From: Symbiodinium natans
Lineage: Eukaryota; Sar; Dinophyceae; Suessiales; Symbiodiniaceae
Reading direction: 5' to 3'
DNA: 64,000 nt
Assembly (NCBI GenBank): GCA_905221605.1
Contig: CAJNDS010002638.1
Span: 184,001-248,000, forward strand
Made by a program: the position numbers and the translations under genes. The notes under the pieces were generated by a model. The model did no database searches. It was not told where the DNA came from and saw nothing but the letters and a program-made list of their open reading frames with translations. Shown one piece after another: positions 10,689 to 22,435 of the stretch. Position 1 is the stretch's first letter; the number at the start of each line of letters is the position of its first letter.

Positions 10689-11221
10689 GTTTGCTTGTTT
10701 TGTTGGTGCTCCCTTGGTTTAGGGCTTAGAGTTCCCGGGAAAGGGGGTTTAGGGTTCAGGGTTTAGGATTTAGGGTTTCGGGTTTAGGACAGTTCGGTTG
10801 TTGCTCGAATCCGGTTCTCATGTGGACTCGGCCGAAAAGAACGAGACACATCTCTGGCACGTCATCGTTGAGGTCATTCGTTTTTTTGCTTGAGGATGCT
10901 AGGGTCCTGAAATTCTTCCAGCAAATCCCCTTCATGAAGGGTCAGCAAGCTCTATCCGCCCGATATGCCCCATGAAATCTTAGGGTTTCAGGGGGTCTTG
11001 GGTTTTGGGGGTTTAAGAGTTTAGGGGTTGGGGTGTAGGGTTTAGGGCCGTAAACCCTAAACCCGAAACCCTACACCCTAAACCCTAAACCTGGAGGAAC
11101 CCTACACCCCCTTCTTAGTAGCAGAGTAGGTAACCTTTAACCTTTTTGGGTTAGTATATATCCTATACAATCCCAAAGGTTGGCTACTGGACAACTAAGC
11201 CTTTTGGCGACCCGAAACCCC

Positions 11222-11308
11222 TGACTGTTTAGGATTTAGGGTTTAGGGTTTTGGTGTTTAGGGTTTAGGGTTTAGGGTTTAGGGTTTAAACCCTAAACCC
11301 TAAACCCT
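11222..11308. repeat. Head-to-head telomere-like junction
   Basis: A run of TTTAGGG units turns directly into CCCTAAA units through GGGTTTAAACCC near 11285. The result is a near-perfect inverted repeat, as expected if the two ends of an intron or two oppositely oriented arrays abut. Confidence 0.8.
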
Positions 11309-11311
11309 TAG

Positions 11312-11362
11312 TGAGGCCGGTGATGCCCATGGCGCCAAATTTATCTTCCGGGACATGGAGAG
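11312..11362 (+). CDS. Putative PPR-repeat exon
   Basis: Immediately after the inverted CCCTAAA block and a CTTAG acceptor, the frame reads EAGDAHGAKFIFRDME, matching PPR helix B (AGD-x-x-GAK-x-x-F-x-x-M). A GT follows at GAGAG|GTGCGC. It is short, but its order and strand agree with the two upstream PPR-like exons. Confidence 0.45.
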
Positions 11363-12268
11363 GTGCGCGACGCGAGCCCTCCCTGAACCCTAAACTCTCC
11401 GAAGCCCCAGGGTTAAGTTTTTGGGTTTTGGGTCTAGGGTTTAGGGTTTAGGGCTGAGTGTTTAGGGTTTGGGGTGTAGGGTTTAGGCTTATTCTGGGTA
11501 CCTATGGGCGATTGAGAGTTTAGGGTTAAGGGCTCTGATCTTCCCTCCTATTTTTTTGGTAGATCTAGAAGCCTGGTTGTGAAGACTTTCCGGGGATGGT
11601 TGAGTCCTCAACCCTAACCCCTAAGCCTAGGCCAGGATGCCCAGACATGCGCTTATTCCCCTTTTAAGGCTTAAACCCTAAACCCTAAAACCTTAAACCC
11701 TCAGAAGCCTAAGTAAGCAGAGCAATACCCTGCTGTTCTTCCAGGTACTTTCTCCTCTTGAGGCTTAGGCTCCCTTCTTCTACATCTGACTAAGCCACCA
11801 AAGACAAAAAAAAGTACCTTGCTTGTCTCCTAGGCATACCTACATCACTGCCTACAGCATTGCAAGCCCTTCCCCTAAACCCTAAACCATGGTAGAAGCT
11901 TAGGAGGATTCTCGCTTGCTCGCGTTTAGAGATCTAGTAGAGGTCCAGTGCACCCTGAACCCTAAATAACCCTTAATCCGGCCCCACAAAACCCTAGACC
12001 CCAGATGCTACTTGCTGTGAGGTAAAGCACCTTTGTGCTTTGCCTTTGCTGAACATTGCCTAGGGTCCCCTCTTATTCTCTTATGGGTACCTTTTGAAGT
12101 CGGAATCCGAAAAAAGATGTCACCTAAATGGTTTAGGGATAGGGCTCAGGCATAGCTTAGAAACTGCCCCCCCCCCCAAGCCCTGCTAAGCCCTAAACTG
12201 GCTTACGCCCGAAAACTACCCGAAACCCTAAACCCTCCCATTCCTCAAAAGCCACGGTCCTTAACTGG

Positions 12269-12367
12269 CTGGTTCCTTGTAGGGAATGAGGGAATGGGGG
12301 CCATACATAATTCCCTTAAACGGGTATATACAGGGCCCGAATTCCCTCGTTCCCCACGAAGAACCAG
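12269..12367. mobile_element. Family E palindromic element, copy 1
   Basis: Inverted ends CTGGTTCCTTGTAGGGAATG and its near-complement ending GAAGAACCAG, with inner GAGGGAAT/ATTCCCTC. A similar copy lies at 31774-31870 and a partial one near 34992-35040. MITE-like and non-coding. Confidence 0.65.
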
Positions 12368-12512
12368 GGATTTAAGCTCCCAGCTAGTCCCAATGTACAC
12401 CTTTAGTGTTTAGGGTTCAGGGTTTAGGGTTTAGGGTGAAGCCCATTACTTCCTCTCAGCCTGTATCAATGCTGCGACCCAACGGACAAAGTTGCTGGGA
12501 GGCATTAGGGTT

Positions 12513-12610
12513 GGGATGGTCCCCCTGATACTAACAGTCCTTTAAGTGGGATTAGAGTACCCCCAAGCATAATCCTCATGAAGGACTGTTAGCATAAGGG
12601 GGAACATCCC
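12513..12610. mobile_element. Family F palindromic element, copy 1
   Basis: Ends GGGATGGTCCCCCTGATACT and, inverted, AGCATAAGGGGGAACATCCC, with an inner ACAGTCCTT/AAGGACTGT pair. Relatives occur at 57392-57468 and 59376-59481. Confidence 0.7.
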
Positions 12611-13164
12611 GAATTTTATGACTACATAATCTCGCAAACTTGTGCTGAGCCCGGCGGAGCCTGGCTGCCGAGCCCATCCCCCATCTCTAAAGCCCGCGAA
12701 AAAATCCGACATGCAAGAAGTAAAAATAACAAGTCTACAAGAACCATGAACACAACAAACTGCTCTATTCGAAAGAAAGTAGGCTCCTTAGTTGCGGACC
12801 GTCCATGCTGACGAGCGTTTGGCTTTCGCGCCTGGGGCTTTTGGGTGTACGGCTTGGGGGTTGGGCGTTTAAGGTTCTAAGGTCCGCGCCCAATACTCTA
12901 GCACTTCTTAAACCCCTAAATCCGAAACCCCAAACCCATACCATCCCACCCACCCCCCCCCCCCTTAAGCCCTATTTACCTTCGCCCAAAAGCCCTGGAC
13001 CCCTTGGCTTAGAGGTCCCGAGCCCTGCCAACACCCCTAAACCCTAAACCCTAGCCCTAAACCCAAAACCCTAAACCCCTTTGCAAGGCACCTGGTCGCC
13101 CCAAACATGCAAACGTATGGCAAGCCTGGGACTTGGGGGTGTGAGTGCTCTTTCAGGGTATATG

Positions 13165-13235
13165 CTTAGGGTTTAGGGTTTAGGGTTTAGGGTTTAGGGT
13201 TTAGGGTTTAGGGTTTAGGGTTTAGGGTTTAGGGT
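13165..13235 (+). repeat. Interstitial telomere-like array (TTTAGGG)10
   Basis: Ten nearly perfect TTTAGGG units. Confidence 0.9.
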
Positions 13236-15552
13236 TAGGGCGTTCGAGGTCTGGGCTTTTAGGGCTGTGGGGTTTGGTCCCTTAGGGTGTTAGGGTGTTC
13301 GGGTAACAGGGCTTCAGGGCTTTAGGGCTTAGGGTGTTGGGGTTTCGGGCTTTCGGCTTTGGTACTACCCCATAGACCAGTCAGCGAAAGGGCCGCCCGC
13401 TCCAGCAAAGAAACGCGGTGTAGGACTCAGGGTTTAGGGTTTAGGGTTTAGGGTCTAGGGGATCTACCCTAAGCCCTAAGCTCTAAACCCGAAATGGGTG
13501 GATTCCCCTTTGCCTCCAGAACTATACTTAGGTAGGTCCAACTGGGAACGTTTCCCATCAGAATCTGAGGGGGTTTGAGAGGACCTTGTATCGGGAAATG
13601 CTCCTGAAAGTTGAAAGAAGGCCACTTCAAGGGACCAAGGAGGTCATTTATCAGGTATATAGGGAATAAGATACGGGTCCTATAGGGGAGTAAGAAGAAG
13701 GGTCCCTTCTAGGGGTCTCCTTCTACCCCCCTAGCCAATGCAAGCTAGCACGCCCTCCTGAAGACCGGAAGGCTGATGGAAGCCGCAGCCAAGTCAGCAG
13801 ACGCCGCGGCCACAGGAGTAACCTTGGGCTCATTTTATAAGATTTCGGGTTTAGGGTTTAGGGTTTAGGGTTTAGGGTTTAGGGTTTAGGGTTTACGGAG
13901 GGGTTTACAGGGCTTCGGTTTCCAACTTCCATTCTAAGGCGTACTGACGGTGTAGGTTAGATGGATATTAGGGTTTGTTTCTTTTTTTTTTTTGGGGGGG
14001 GGGGGGGGGGTTGTTCAGGATTTGTGTGTCGTAGGTTACCTTCCAAGCAGAAAGCCTGTGAATGCCGAGCTGCATTTCAGACATGTGCTCGGGAAAGAGG
14101 CAAGATGGCGTCTTAATGCAGGTGCCCATGCAAGCCCTAAGCCCCCTAACCCCCCTGGCCAAGGTCAGGCTTCAGGGTTTAGGGCTTGGTGCTGACGGGT
14201 TTAGTGTTTAGGGTTTAGAAGCCTAGAGGGTTTAAGGCTTAGGGCTCAAGAAGAGTTTGGGGTTTCAGGGTTGCGGGCTAAAGGGAAGTTTAGTGTGCAG
14301 GGATTGGGCTTTCAGGGTGAGAAAGCTACTGCCGCAAGAGCTGGACCATGCAGGAAAGAAGCAAGGCTTGTAATCCATGCTGCTCTCAAGCTTGACAGTT
14401 ATCATCATCCACCAGCTGTCCAAAACTTGCCTCACACCGTCAGGCAAATCCCTAAACCCTCAAAACCCTAAGAACCCTAAAACCCCCAAAATCCGAAGAA
14501 CCCTAAACCCTCAAAACCCTAAGAACCCTAAACCCCAAGTTCGGCTCCTGCAACCTGGGCTGCTTCACAGCCTGCCTTGAACTTCTGGAGTAGCCCATGG
14601 TTTCTTCGGGTTTTTGTGGGGAATAGTCCAGCGTAACCCTTTTCCATCCTAGACCCTCAACCATGGACTCTACGTACCCTAAACCCTATAGACCCTAGTC
14701 TCCCGAAGCCCACGCATACATCAACTCCACAAGACAGCGGAGCGGAGTGGATCCGACGCGCGCCGCGATGGCATGGCGCGTTCCCGGTTCCGTCGTGGAC
14801 CAGAGGCTGGGCTTAGAGCGTTTGGGGTTTGGGGTTTAGGGTTTGGGGTTTAGCGTTTAGGGTATCTTGGTCGCCCAGTGGTACCTTTTTCCCTTTTTTG
14901 GTTCAGGGTCCAGGGTTCTCTAATAAAGGAGGCATCACCCAAAACAGGGCTCCCTCAAAAAAAAGTAGTTGGGGGTGAGGGTTTAAGGGTTCTCTTTCCC
15001 GATCCGAAATGTCAAGTCACGGAACCACTAAAATCCAGAAACGCTAAACCCTAAACCCTAAACCAGTATCCCTAAACCCGCAAACACTGAACCCTTAGAA
15101 GCCTTGTGTGAAAGAGCAAGTTTGCTTTCGGCTTGGATTGCGCCGGTCTTTCAGGGTGAGGCTGGCGGGCGTCGGTTCTTTTCCGGGGCCTATAGGGATC
15201 CCCACCTCTGGTTTAGGGTTTAGGGTTTAGGGTTTAGGGTTTAGGGTGAGGTTTCCTCCCAGAGGCTCCTGTAGCACCCTCATGTACACCCTAGCTGCGT
15301 GATATAAGGTCGGGTCTACATTCCTTGTATCCCCAAAAGGACACCCAACACATACACTCACCAAAATAGAAAAAGAAACCTTTTTACACTCACCAAAAAC
15401 AGAAATACATACCCTGCTTCATATAAGGTACCCTGCCTGGACGCCCCGTCCTGAAACTGGCCTTCGCTTGGGGCGAAACCCACAAGCCCCTAGGCCCCAA
15501 GCTGCTAAGCCCTGATTGAAAGCTCTACACCCTCAGCCCTCAACCTCCCATG

Positions 15553-15647
15553 TTCCCTAAACCCTAAACCCTAAACCCTAAACCCTAAACCCTACACCCT
15601 ACACCCTACACCCTACACCCTAAACCCTAAACCCTAAACCCTAAACC
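15553..15647 (-). repeat. (CCCTAAA)n with CCCTACA variants
   Basis: CCCTAAA units with a central run of CCCTACA, upstream of a ~100-bp GC-rich island that is followed at 15750-15812 by (TTTAGGG)n. The island is a candidate exon. Confidence 0.85.
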
Positions 15648-17178
15648 CACCACCCCGGCCTTAAACACGCAGGCTCCGCTGTCGCGTCGCTTCGTAGGCA
15701 CCAGGAGCGCCGAGGCCCAGGGAGCGGCCCCCCAGCAGCCCCGAACGGGGTTAGGGTTTAGGGTTTAGGGTTTAGGGTTTAGGGTTTAGGGTTTAGGGTT
15801 TAGGGTCTAAGATTTAGGGTTTAAGGTTTAGGGTTTAGGGTTTGGGGTTTCGGGTTTGGGGGTTCTTGGTTTAAAGGTTGCAGGGATTGTAGGGTTTGAG
15901 GGCTTAGGGCCTATGGCTGATTTAGTAGTTGACAGGTTTGCGGTTACTGTTCACTAACCCCTAAACCCTGAACCCTAAACCGTAAGCCCTAATCCGTAAA
16001 CCGTAAACCCTAAACCGCAAACCCTAAACCCGAAACCCGAAACCCGAGACCAAAGCCTGTCCAAATGTCGAACCTTCGGAGGGTCGGCTTGCCCATTGAG
16101 GGTTTAGGGTTTAGGGTTTAGGGTTTAGGGTTTAGGGTTTAGGGTTTAGGTTTTAGGGTTTAGGGTTTAGGGTTTAGGGTTTAGGATGCTCTCTAAATGA
16201 GGTCCCTTTTGCAACCAGCCCCGGGGGCGAGCACAAATGTAGCATTGCAAGATCTCTTTATCACCCTCAAGCCTCCTGACTGGGGTTTTGGGTTTGGGGT
16301 CTGGGGGGTAGGGTTTAGGTCTACTCTTGGGTCCGGGAGGTTGGACGCCATGCAGACAGCACATGATGCGGAGCGACGTGCAATTCTGTTCAGGATTTAG
16401 GGTTACCTCTGGCTTGGAGCTCAGGGTTTAGTAGGGTTTAGGGTTTCCTAAACCCAAAACCCTAAACCCTAAACCCGCTAAAGACCTAAACCTCAGTTCT
16501 AAGGGCGCATGAGCCTCCAAGCAAGCCCTTCGGGTCTCCGAAGGCCCCGAAGGTTTCGGATTCAGAACGCGAAGCCCTGAGCCACCTGCCCTCCAACCCT
16601 TTTTTTTTTTTTTTTTTTGGGGGGGGGGGGGGGGGTTCTAGGGTTTATTTTCAAGGTGTTAGGGGAGTTTTTTAGGTGCTCATGTTCAAGGTTTAGGGGT
16701 GCAGCGGGGTGTATAGAGTTTAGGGCTAAGAGTTCGGGTTTCGGGTTTAGGGTTTATAGGGTTTGGAGTTTACAGGGTTTGGAGTTTATGGGCTTTAGGT
16801 TGTGGTCCAGGATGACATCCAAACCCTTCTGGACGAGTGCGATCGCGTCGAGCGGAATTGGGTACCAGCCTCGGACAAGGGCGGCGGTTCCTCAGAGTTT
16901 AGGACTTATAGTTTAGAGCTCAGAGTTTAGGGATTTGGGGTAGGGGTTAGGGTTCAGGGTTTGGGGTTCAGGGGCTTCGGGGGTTAGGAGCTGAATTGAG
17001 GCTTCAGGTGGGAGGGCTTCACGGCTTCAAGACCCCCGACGTGTCCACGGCGTGGCGGGGTGCCGAACTGAGCCGCCCTGAGTGGTGCCGACCGGGCGGT
17101 GCACGCTGAGCTTTGCACTGCGGCGGCGGCCAGGGACGCCTCGGGGACCATGTCAAGGAAAATGGTGCTCTCACGCAG

Positions 17179-17311
17179 ACTCGCTTCGCGCCCTGTGCGT
17201 GCAGAACACCATGGCACTTGCCCAGATGCACCGTTTGAAGATCCTTCACGGCGACATACGACCCGATGCTTTCTTCTGGAACCTGTTCAGCAAGAGCCTC
17301 AAGCTTGGCAG
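17179..17311 (+). CDS. Putative protein-kinase exon (catalytic loop)
   Basis: Bounded by TCACGCAG and GGCAG|GTATTC, the frame reads LCVQNTMALAQMHRLKILHG then DIRPDAFFWNLFSKSLKLG. The H-G-D-I-x-P-D core is the catalytic loop of eukaryotic protein kinases, and the HGD form is typical of BUB1-like and some divergent kinases. The position normally held by the Mg-binding Asn (D-x-x-P-x-N) reads as Ala here, so the product may be a pseudokinase, or the site may be degraded. Neighbouring kinase subdomains would lie on other exons, which I could not find. Confidence 0.5.
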
Positions 17312-17936
17312 GTATTCGCGTGCCAGGGAAGAAGGTCACGCTGATGACTTGCAGGCAAAACCATCCGGTTTTGGTGGTTGCGGGCTTTGGGGAGGCTTGG
17401 GCTCCAGCAATTACAACCCCATTTCGCACACAGCAACCCCCTCCCAAGCTCTTTCAGCCCCACGGTACGCTGAGAAACGCCCATCTCGAATTTCCCATAA
17501 GTCGGGTATTGAGGGTTTTGGGTCCACAGGTCTTGGGGCTCGGGGTTGGGATTTCTGGTTCATGGTAACCCCCCCAGACCCCGGAGAAGCCTGGAACTCT
17601 CAGGCCCCAACCCCTAGCCCGAGCCCTAACCCTTACTTCCCCCCACCCCCCAATACTTGAAAGCCCTAAGCCCCTTACAAATCCTGGAAGCCACCCAGGC
17701 CCTTCACCCGCTAACCCCTAAAACCTAAACTCTATAGCCTAAACCCTATATCCTAAGCGCCTAAACCCGAGACGCTTAGCCCCTAAACCCTAAACCCCCC
17801 GAAACCCTAAACCCTAAACCCGCGAGAAGGCCCTAGAAAACTCCTGCACTGATTCCTAGGATGCCCTGGACCGCGGAAGGGTCCACAACGGTGCACGGCC
17901 TCAGAGACCTCCGTGTCAGGTTTAGGGTTTTGGGTT

Positions 17937-18012
17937 TTGGGGTTTTGGGGTTTTGGGGTTTTGGGGTTTTGGGGTTTTGGGGTTTTGGGGTTTTGGGGTT
18001 TTGGGGTTTTGG
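17937..18012 (+). repeat. GGGGTTTT octamer array
   Basis: About nine GGGGTTTT units follow a TTTAGGG unit. The octamer is the hypotrich-ciliate telomere sequence, but here it is more simply explained as a local expansion of a TTTAGGG variant. It could form G-quadruplexes. Confidence 0.85.
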
Positions 18013-18593
18013 GAATATGGTTTGGGGTTTAGGTTTTAGGGTTTAGGGCTAAATGCTTTTTTCGATTTTGGGCTTGGGGTTCGCAACCCCTCAACCCTGA
18101 AAGCCCCAACTCCCCCAAATCCCCAAAGCCTAAGGCACAAGGCCGCCGAAGAAGGTTTGGGGAGTTTACAGGGCTTCGCCACCTTGATGTCTGCCAGCCT
18201 GTGCATGTTGCATGTGGGGGTTTACCCCCAAATAGTAGGATTCCCTCGTAATCAGAAGGCGGTCCCTAATTATCGTAAGCCCTCATGTGAGTTCAAAGAC
18301 TGCCAAGTTCCTGGTCTGACGGTGTTGGAGACATTTGCTGTACTCCCTTGCGGGTTTTTGGTGAGCATGAGTGAGTCCAGTGCTTAAATTGAGCCGGATT
18401 CTGTTTAGGCACGAGACTCTTGACGACTCCCTACAGGGCTGTACGGTAAGATGCGACTATGAATCGCCACAGCCAAGATACACAACCGACTAGCTACCCT
18501 AAAGCCTTAACCCTACGGCTCCAAATAGCCCCAAAGTAGCTATGATTTACAGACCTTCGACCCCAATGTAGGCATGGTTTTATGTTTGGACCC

Positions 18594-18742
18594 CTACTTG
18601 GACGTTCGGGGTACTTAGGAACCCAATATAAGTGTAGTGAGAACCCACGTGTAAGGCCCTTAAGTACCCCAATCGGGTTACAATTGGGGTATAAGTACAG
18701 TTATAATTGGGTTACAAAGTGCAACCATGAACCTCCAAGTAG
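18594..18742. mobile_element. Family A MITE-like element, copy 2
   Basis: Inverted ends CTACTTGGACGTTCGGGGTAC and AACCATGAACCTCCAAGTAG, about the same length as copy 1 (5903-6052), with a similar internal TATAAGTACAGTTATAATTGG. Confidence 0.7.
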
Positions 18743-20235
18743 GGTTTAGGGGTCGTTACTTTGTGGTGGGTAACATTTTACATGTTTCAGGGTACTTAAA
18801 CTCCATACGGGAATGGAAATGTAATTTTTCATACTATCCCAACCATGAACTACTTTATATACTTGGAGTCCTAGGGTAAACCTTAAACCCTAAAACCCCA
18901 AACCCTAAACCCTAAACCTTAAACCCTACACTCAAGCGAGGTGCGACGGGCAGCGACAAAGTTCCGAGACCTAAAGTGGCTCGGCGGGCGTTTTGTGTAG
19001 CGTGTACTCTTGGAGGGTGCAGTTTAGGGTTTAGGGTTTAGGGTTTAGGGTTTAGGGTGTAGGGTTTAGGGTTTAGGGGTCCTTTGTGATCTAGGTAACT
19101 CTAAGCCCATTAAGCTCAGGCACCGCAACGAAGGCCGCCAATGCCCGACATGCGCCTGGGCCGTTTTCTGGGGGACTTGGGTTTGGGGGTTTAGGAGTTT
19201 AGGGTTTAGGGTTTAGGGGGTTGTAGGGGGTTTTGGGTCTGGGGCTTCGGGTTTCGTTTGTTTTTTTTCAGGGGGGGGGGGGGGGGGTGGAGGAGGTAGA
19301 GGATCTTGCCTACTGAATACTTGGATCCCAAAATGAGTTTTGCTAGATCGTTCAATCACATCGGGGTTGATCTACGTTATGGCAGCCCTGCTTTCAAGTA
19401 ATACAACCCCAGTAATACTAGACCCTACACCCTACATCCTAAACTGTTGCAGCAGCATCACCCCAGTCATACCTACCCAACCTACCCGTGAGCCTTACCC
19501 CCCCCCCACCCCAAATTCTAATCCCTCTGAACTCTAAACCCCTATGCTCTAAGCTCCAGACCTTGTAAACGTACACCCTACACAAACCCTGGGAGGCTGG
19601 GAGATTCTTGGGAGCTTGCGGCCTTTTTGTAAGGGGAGACACCCCTGGGGGCACGTTACTCCATCCTGTAGCACCCCTTAGCCCGAGACCCTAAACCTTA
19701 AACCCTGAACCCTAATTCAGCCCTAAACCGTAGAAGCTCTAAACCCTAAACCTCAAACCCTAAGTTGTCACCCTGCACCGCCAAGCGTCGCCTCCCTAAA
19801 CGCTGGCCCGATGTAGCTGGGAGCCGCGGTGGGCAGGACACTGGGCAACTCGATAGAATGCCAGGCTCTAACCAACTCCACCCAATAAACCGCCTGAAAC
19901 CCCTAACCCGATACCCCTAAACCCTAAACCTCAAACCCCTAACCCCAAACCCCAAACCCTAAGCCCGAAGGACACGGACACTTACGCCTAAGCCCTGTAA
20001 CAGGCGCTGCAACAAAACAAACTTGCCAGCATCCGAGGCTGTCGTGGGCGCTGGCGAGGCCGGACATGCTGTCGAAGGGGTCATGTACCTTATATAGTCC
20101 CCACAGACCTAAGTAGCCCCTAAACAACCCCCAAAGAACCCCTAAGGTCACTTATAACTTATAAGGGTCCCTCCTTTACTCCCTTGAGGGCTTGGTGTTT
20201 GGGGGTTTAGGGTTTGGGGTTTGGGGCTTAGGGTT

Positions 20236-20303
20236 TAGGTTTAGGGTTTAGGGTTTAGGGTTTAGGGTTTAGGGTTTAGGGTTTAGGGTTTAGGGTTTAG
20301 GGT
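20236..20303 (+). repeat. Interstitial telomere-like array (TTTAGGG)9
   Basis: Nine perfect TTTAGGG units lying just upstream of a candidate exon at 20331. Confidence 0.9.
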
Positions 20304-20330
20304 TCAAGAGCGCCTGCACCCCCGAGGCAG

Positions 20331-20420
20331 CAAGCTATGGAGCAGGAGGAAGATCAGAAGCAGCACCTCAGCGGCATGGCTTGGGGGCTGCTCTGTCCAT
20401 CCCAAAGCAGAGAGCCTTAG
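20331..20420 (+). CDS. Putative terminal exon, unknown host protein
   Basis: After CCGAGGCAG the frame gives 29 codons, QAMEQEEDQKQHLSGMAWGL then LCPSQSREP, ending at TAG directly before a TTTAGGG array. A second frame is also open, so the assignment is tentative. No family recognised. Confidence 0.3.
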   Translation, partial: QAMEQEEDQKQHLSGMAWGLLCPSQSREP

Positions 20421-21095
20421 GGTTTAGGGTTTAGGGTCTAGGGTTTAGGGTTTTGGGGTTTAGGGTTTAGGGTTTTAGGTTTAGGCCTACACTCGAAGCC
20501 CTAAATCAGTCAGCCGTAAGCAGCCCTAAGCGCTAAACCCCCAGCGTTTTCCAAGCCCCTCAGCCATGAAATGCCATGAAGCTTACCTGAAACCCTTAGC
20601 CCCGACGCTGCTTCCCCCCCGCCCCCCTCCCTCCAATCCTAAACCCTAAACCCTATAATCTCCTTGAGCCCGTAAACCTTTGGGCGTTCGGGCTTTTCGG
20701 GTTTTTGGTTTAGGGCTCAGGGCTTCATAGGCTGAGTATGGCAGTAGGAGCCACAGCTATTTCCACGGCCAGGTTGAGCTAACTTTCACCTACTCTTAAC
20801 TTAACGTCTGTCAAATCTACCCAAGAACCCCACAAAAGTCTCATTATGCACCTTGTGAGCCCTAAATCCCTGCACAACCTGCGCTCCCATATCACTCTAA
20901 GCATTTTCTAAAACCCTACAAACCCCCAAGCCTTAGGGTAATCTAAGCCCAAAACCCCAAAAGACCTTAACCCTAAACCCTATGCCCTATACCCTAAACC
21001 CTACAAACCTTGAACCCTAAACCCTAAACCCTAAGCCCTACAAACCTTGAACCCCCCCCCCTCCCCCGCTCCACCAAGGCATCAGTTTCTCTCAG

Positions 21096-21142
21096 CGGAA
21101 TCGGCCACCTTGGCCGATGCGCTGCACGAGGCAGAGCCTGAG
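21096..21142 (+). CDS. Putative internal mini-exon
   Basis: A pyrimidine-rich acceptor (TTTCTCTCAG) and a GTTTAG donor bound 47 bp that read ESATLADALHEAEPE. The donor merges directly into a long TTTAGGGG array, so the intron starts as telomere-like repeat. Too short to identify a family. Confidence 0.35.
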
Positions 21143-21147
21143 GTTTA

Positions 21148-21450
21148 GGGGTTTAGGGGTTTGGGGTTTTTAGGGTGTAGGGTTTAGGGGTTTACGGTTT
21201 AGGGGTTTAGGGTTTAGGATTAAGGGTTTTGGGTTTAGGGTTTTAGGGTTTAGGGCTTTAGTGTTTTAGGGTTTAGAGTTTTAGGGGTTTAGGGTTTAGA
21301 GTTTTAGGGGTTTAGGGTTTAGGGGTTTAGGGGTTTAGGGGTTTAGGGGTTTAGGGGTTTAGGGGTTTAGGGGTTTAGGGGTTTAGGGGTTTAGGGGTTC
21401 AGGGGTTCAGGGGTTCAGGGGTTCAGGGGTTCAGGGGTTCAGGGGTTTAT
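21148..21450 (+). repeat. TTTAGGGG and TTCAGGGG octamer arrays
   Basis: Variant telomere-like units pass from mixed TTTAGGG/TTTTAGGG into about ten TTTAGGGG octamers and then six or seven TTCAGGGG octamers. The stepwise change of unit looks like local slippage amplification. Confidence 0.85.
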
Positions 21451-21952
21451 GGGTTGGGATGTTGGCAGGGGTTTCACTGTTTATAGGGTTGAGGGTTTAG
21501 GTTGGCTTATAGGGGTTTGATGTATAGTGCTAGGGTGTGGAGTACAGGGTTTAGAGTTGGGGTTAGGGGTTCAGCGCTTGGGGTTTGGGGTTTAGGGTGT
21601 ACGGGTTTTGTGTATAGGGTTGGGGGCTCAGGGTATAGGGTTTGGGGTACAGGGTTTGGAGTTGGGGTTTCGGGGTTTGGGGTTTAGGGTTCAGGGTTGA
21701 ACCCTAAAACCTAAATCCTAAACCCTAAACCCTAAACTCGAACCCTAGACCTACCAGAGAATAGGTAGCTTTCGGGCCTGAACCCTAAACCAACCTCCCC
21801 TTGAAGTCCCAGAACCCTGACACCTCAAGCACCCCAAATACCCTAAAGCCCCAAAACCCCGAAATTTAAGAGCCTCCGGCTCAAGCCGCCGACCCCGCAG
21901 GAGAACAAGTTTAAGGTTTGGGGTTTGGTGATTTTGTTTGCGGTTCCTGTTG

Positions 21953-22231
21953 GTGGGGGGGTGGGGGGGGGGGGGTGGGGGGGGTTGGGGGGGGGGTGGG
22001 GGGGGGGGGGGGGGGGGGGGGGGGTGGGGGGGGGTGGGGTGGGGGGTGGTGGGGGGGGGGGGGGGGGGTAGGGGGGGGGGGGGGGGGGGGTGGGGGGGGG
22101 TTGGGGGGGGGGGGTGGGGGGGGGGGTGGGGGGGGGTGGGGTGGTGGGGGGGGGGGGGGGGGGTGGGGGGGGGGGTAAGGAGGGGGGGGGTGGGGGGGGG
22201 GGGGGTTGGGGGGGGGGGTAGGGGGGGGGGA
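21953..22231 (+). repeat. Poly-G region with scattered T
   Basis: About 280 bp of almost pure G interrupted by single T or A. Frames through it encode poly-Gly or poly-Pro only. Assembly accuracy is likely poor here. Confidence 0.9.
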
Positions 22232-22435
22232 GAGGGGTTTTTTCCAAAAGAGCCCCCAATGCCCTGTGCCATGAGTTTACGCGGTGTGGGTGGCGTGTTC
22301 CTCGACGGAAAAGCTGGTGGGGTACCCCCCCCTACCCCCCCCCCCTGCGTTTTGGGGGGGTAAGGAGGGAAAGAGGGAGGTTTTCACCTCCTTTTCCCAA
22401 CCAACACGCCGCCAGGGTCGGCGGATTCCCAATAC

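Larger units (their letters stand above)
11363..17178. other. Repeat-rich host stretch, no firmly supported exon
   Basis: Holds many TTTAGGG/CCCTAAA arrays, a family E and a family F element, long G runs at about 13996-14010 and 16619-16636 (the latter preceded by a T run), and GC-rich islands lying between CCCTAAA and TTTAGGG arrays near 13745-13845, 14700-14815 and 15648-15750. The islands could be exons, but I could not choose frames. Confidence 0.4.
17312..20330. other. Repeat-rich host stretch without supported exon
   Basis: Contains a GGGGTTTT array, a family A element, TTTAGGG arrays near 19022-19080 and 20236-20303, a G run near 19271-19287 and a family G fragment (about 20085-20190). 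Open frames up to ~190 codons around 17082-17660 run through non-coding repeat beyond the kinase-like exon. Confidence 0.4.

Noticed and set aside
17937-18012. GGGGTTTT array as evidence for a ciliate host
   Set aside because: TTTAGGG is overwhelmingly the main unit in the window; the octamer block is better explained as a local variant.
21751-22272. Proline-rich 173-codon frame on the minus strand and glycine-rich frames on the plus strand
   Set aside because: They are translations of a poly-G tract with no information content.
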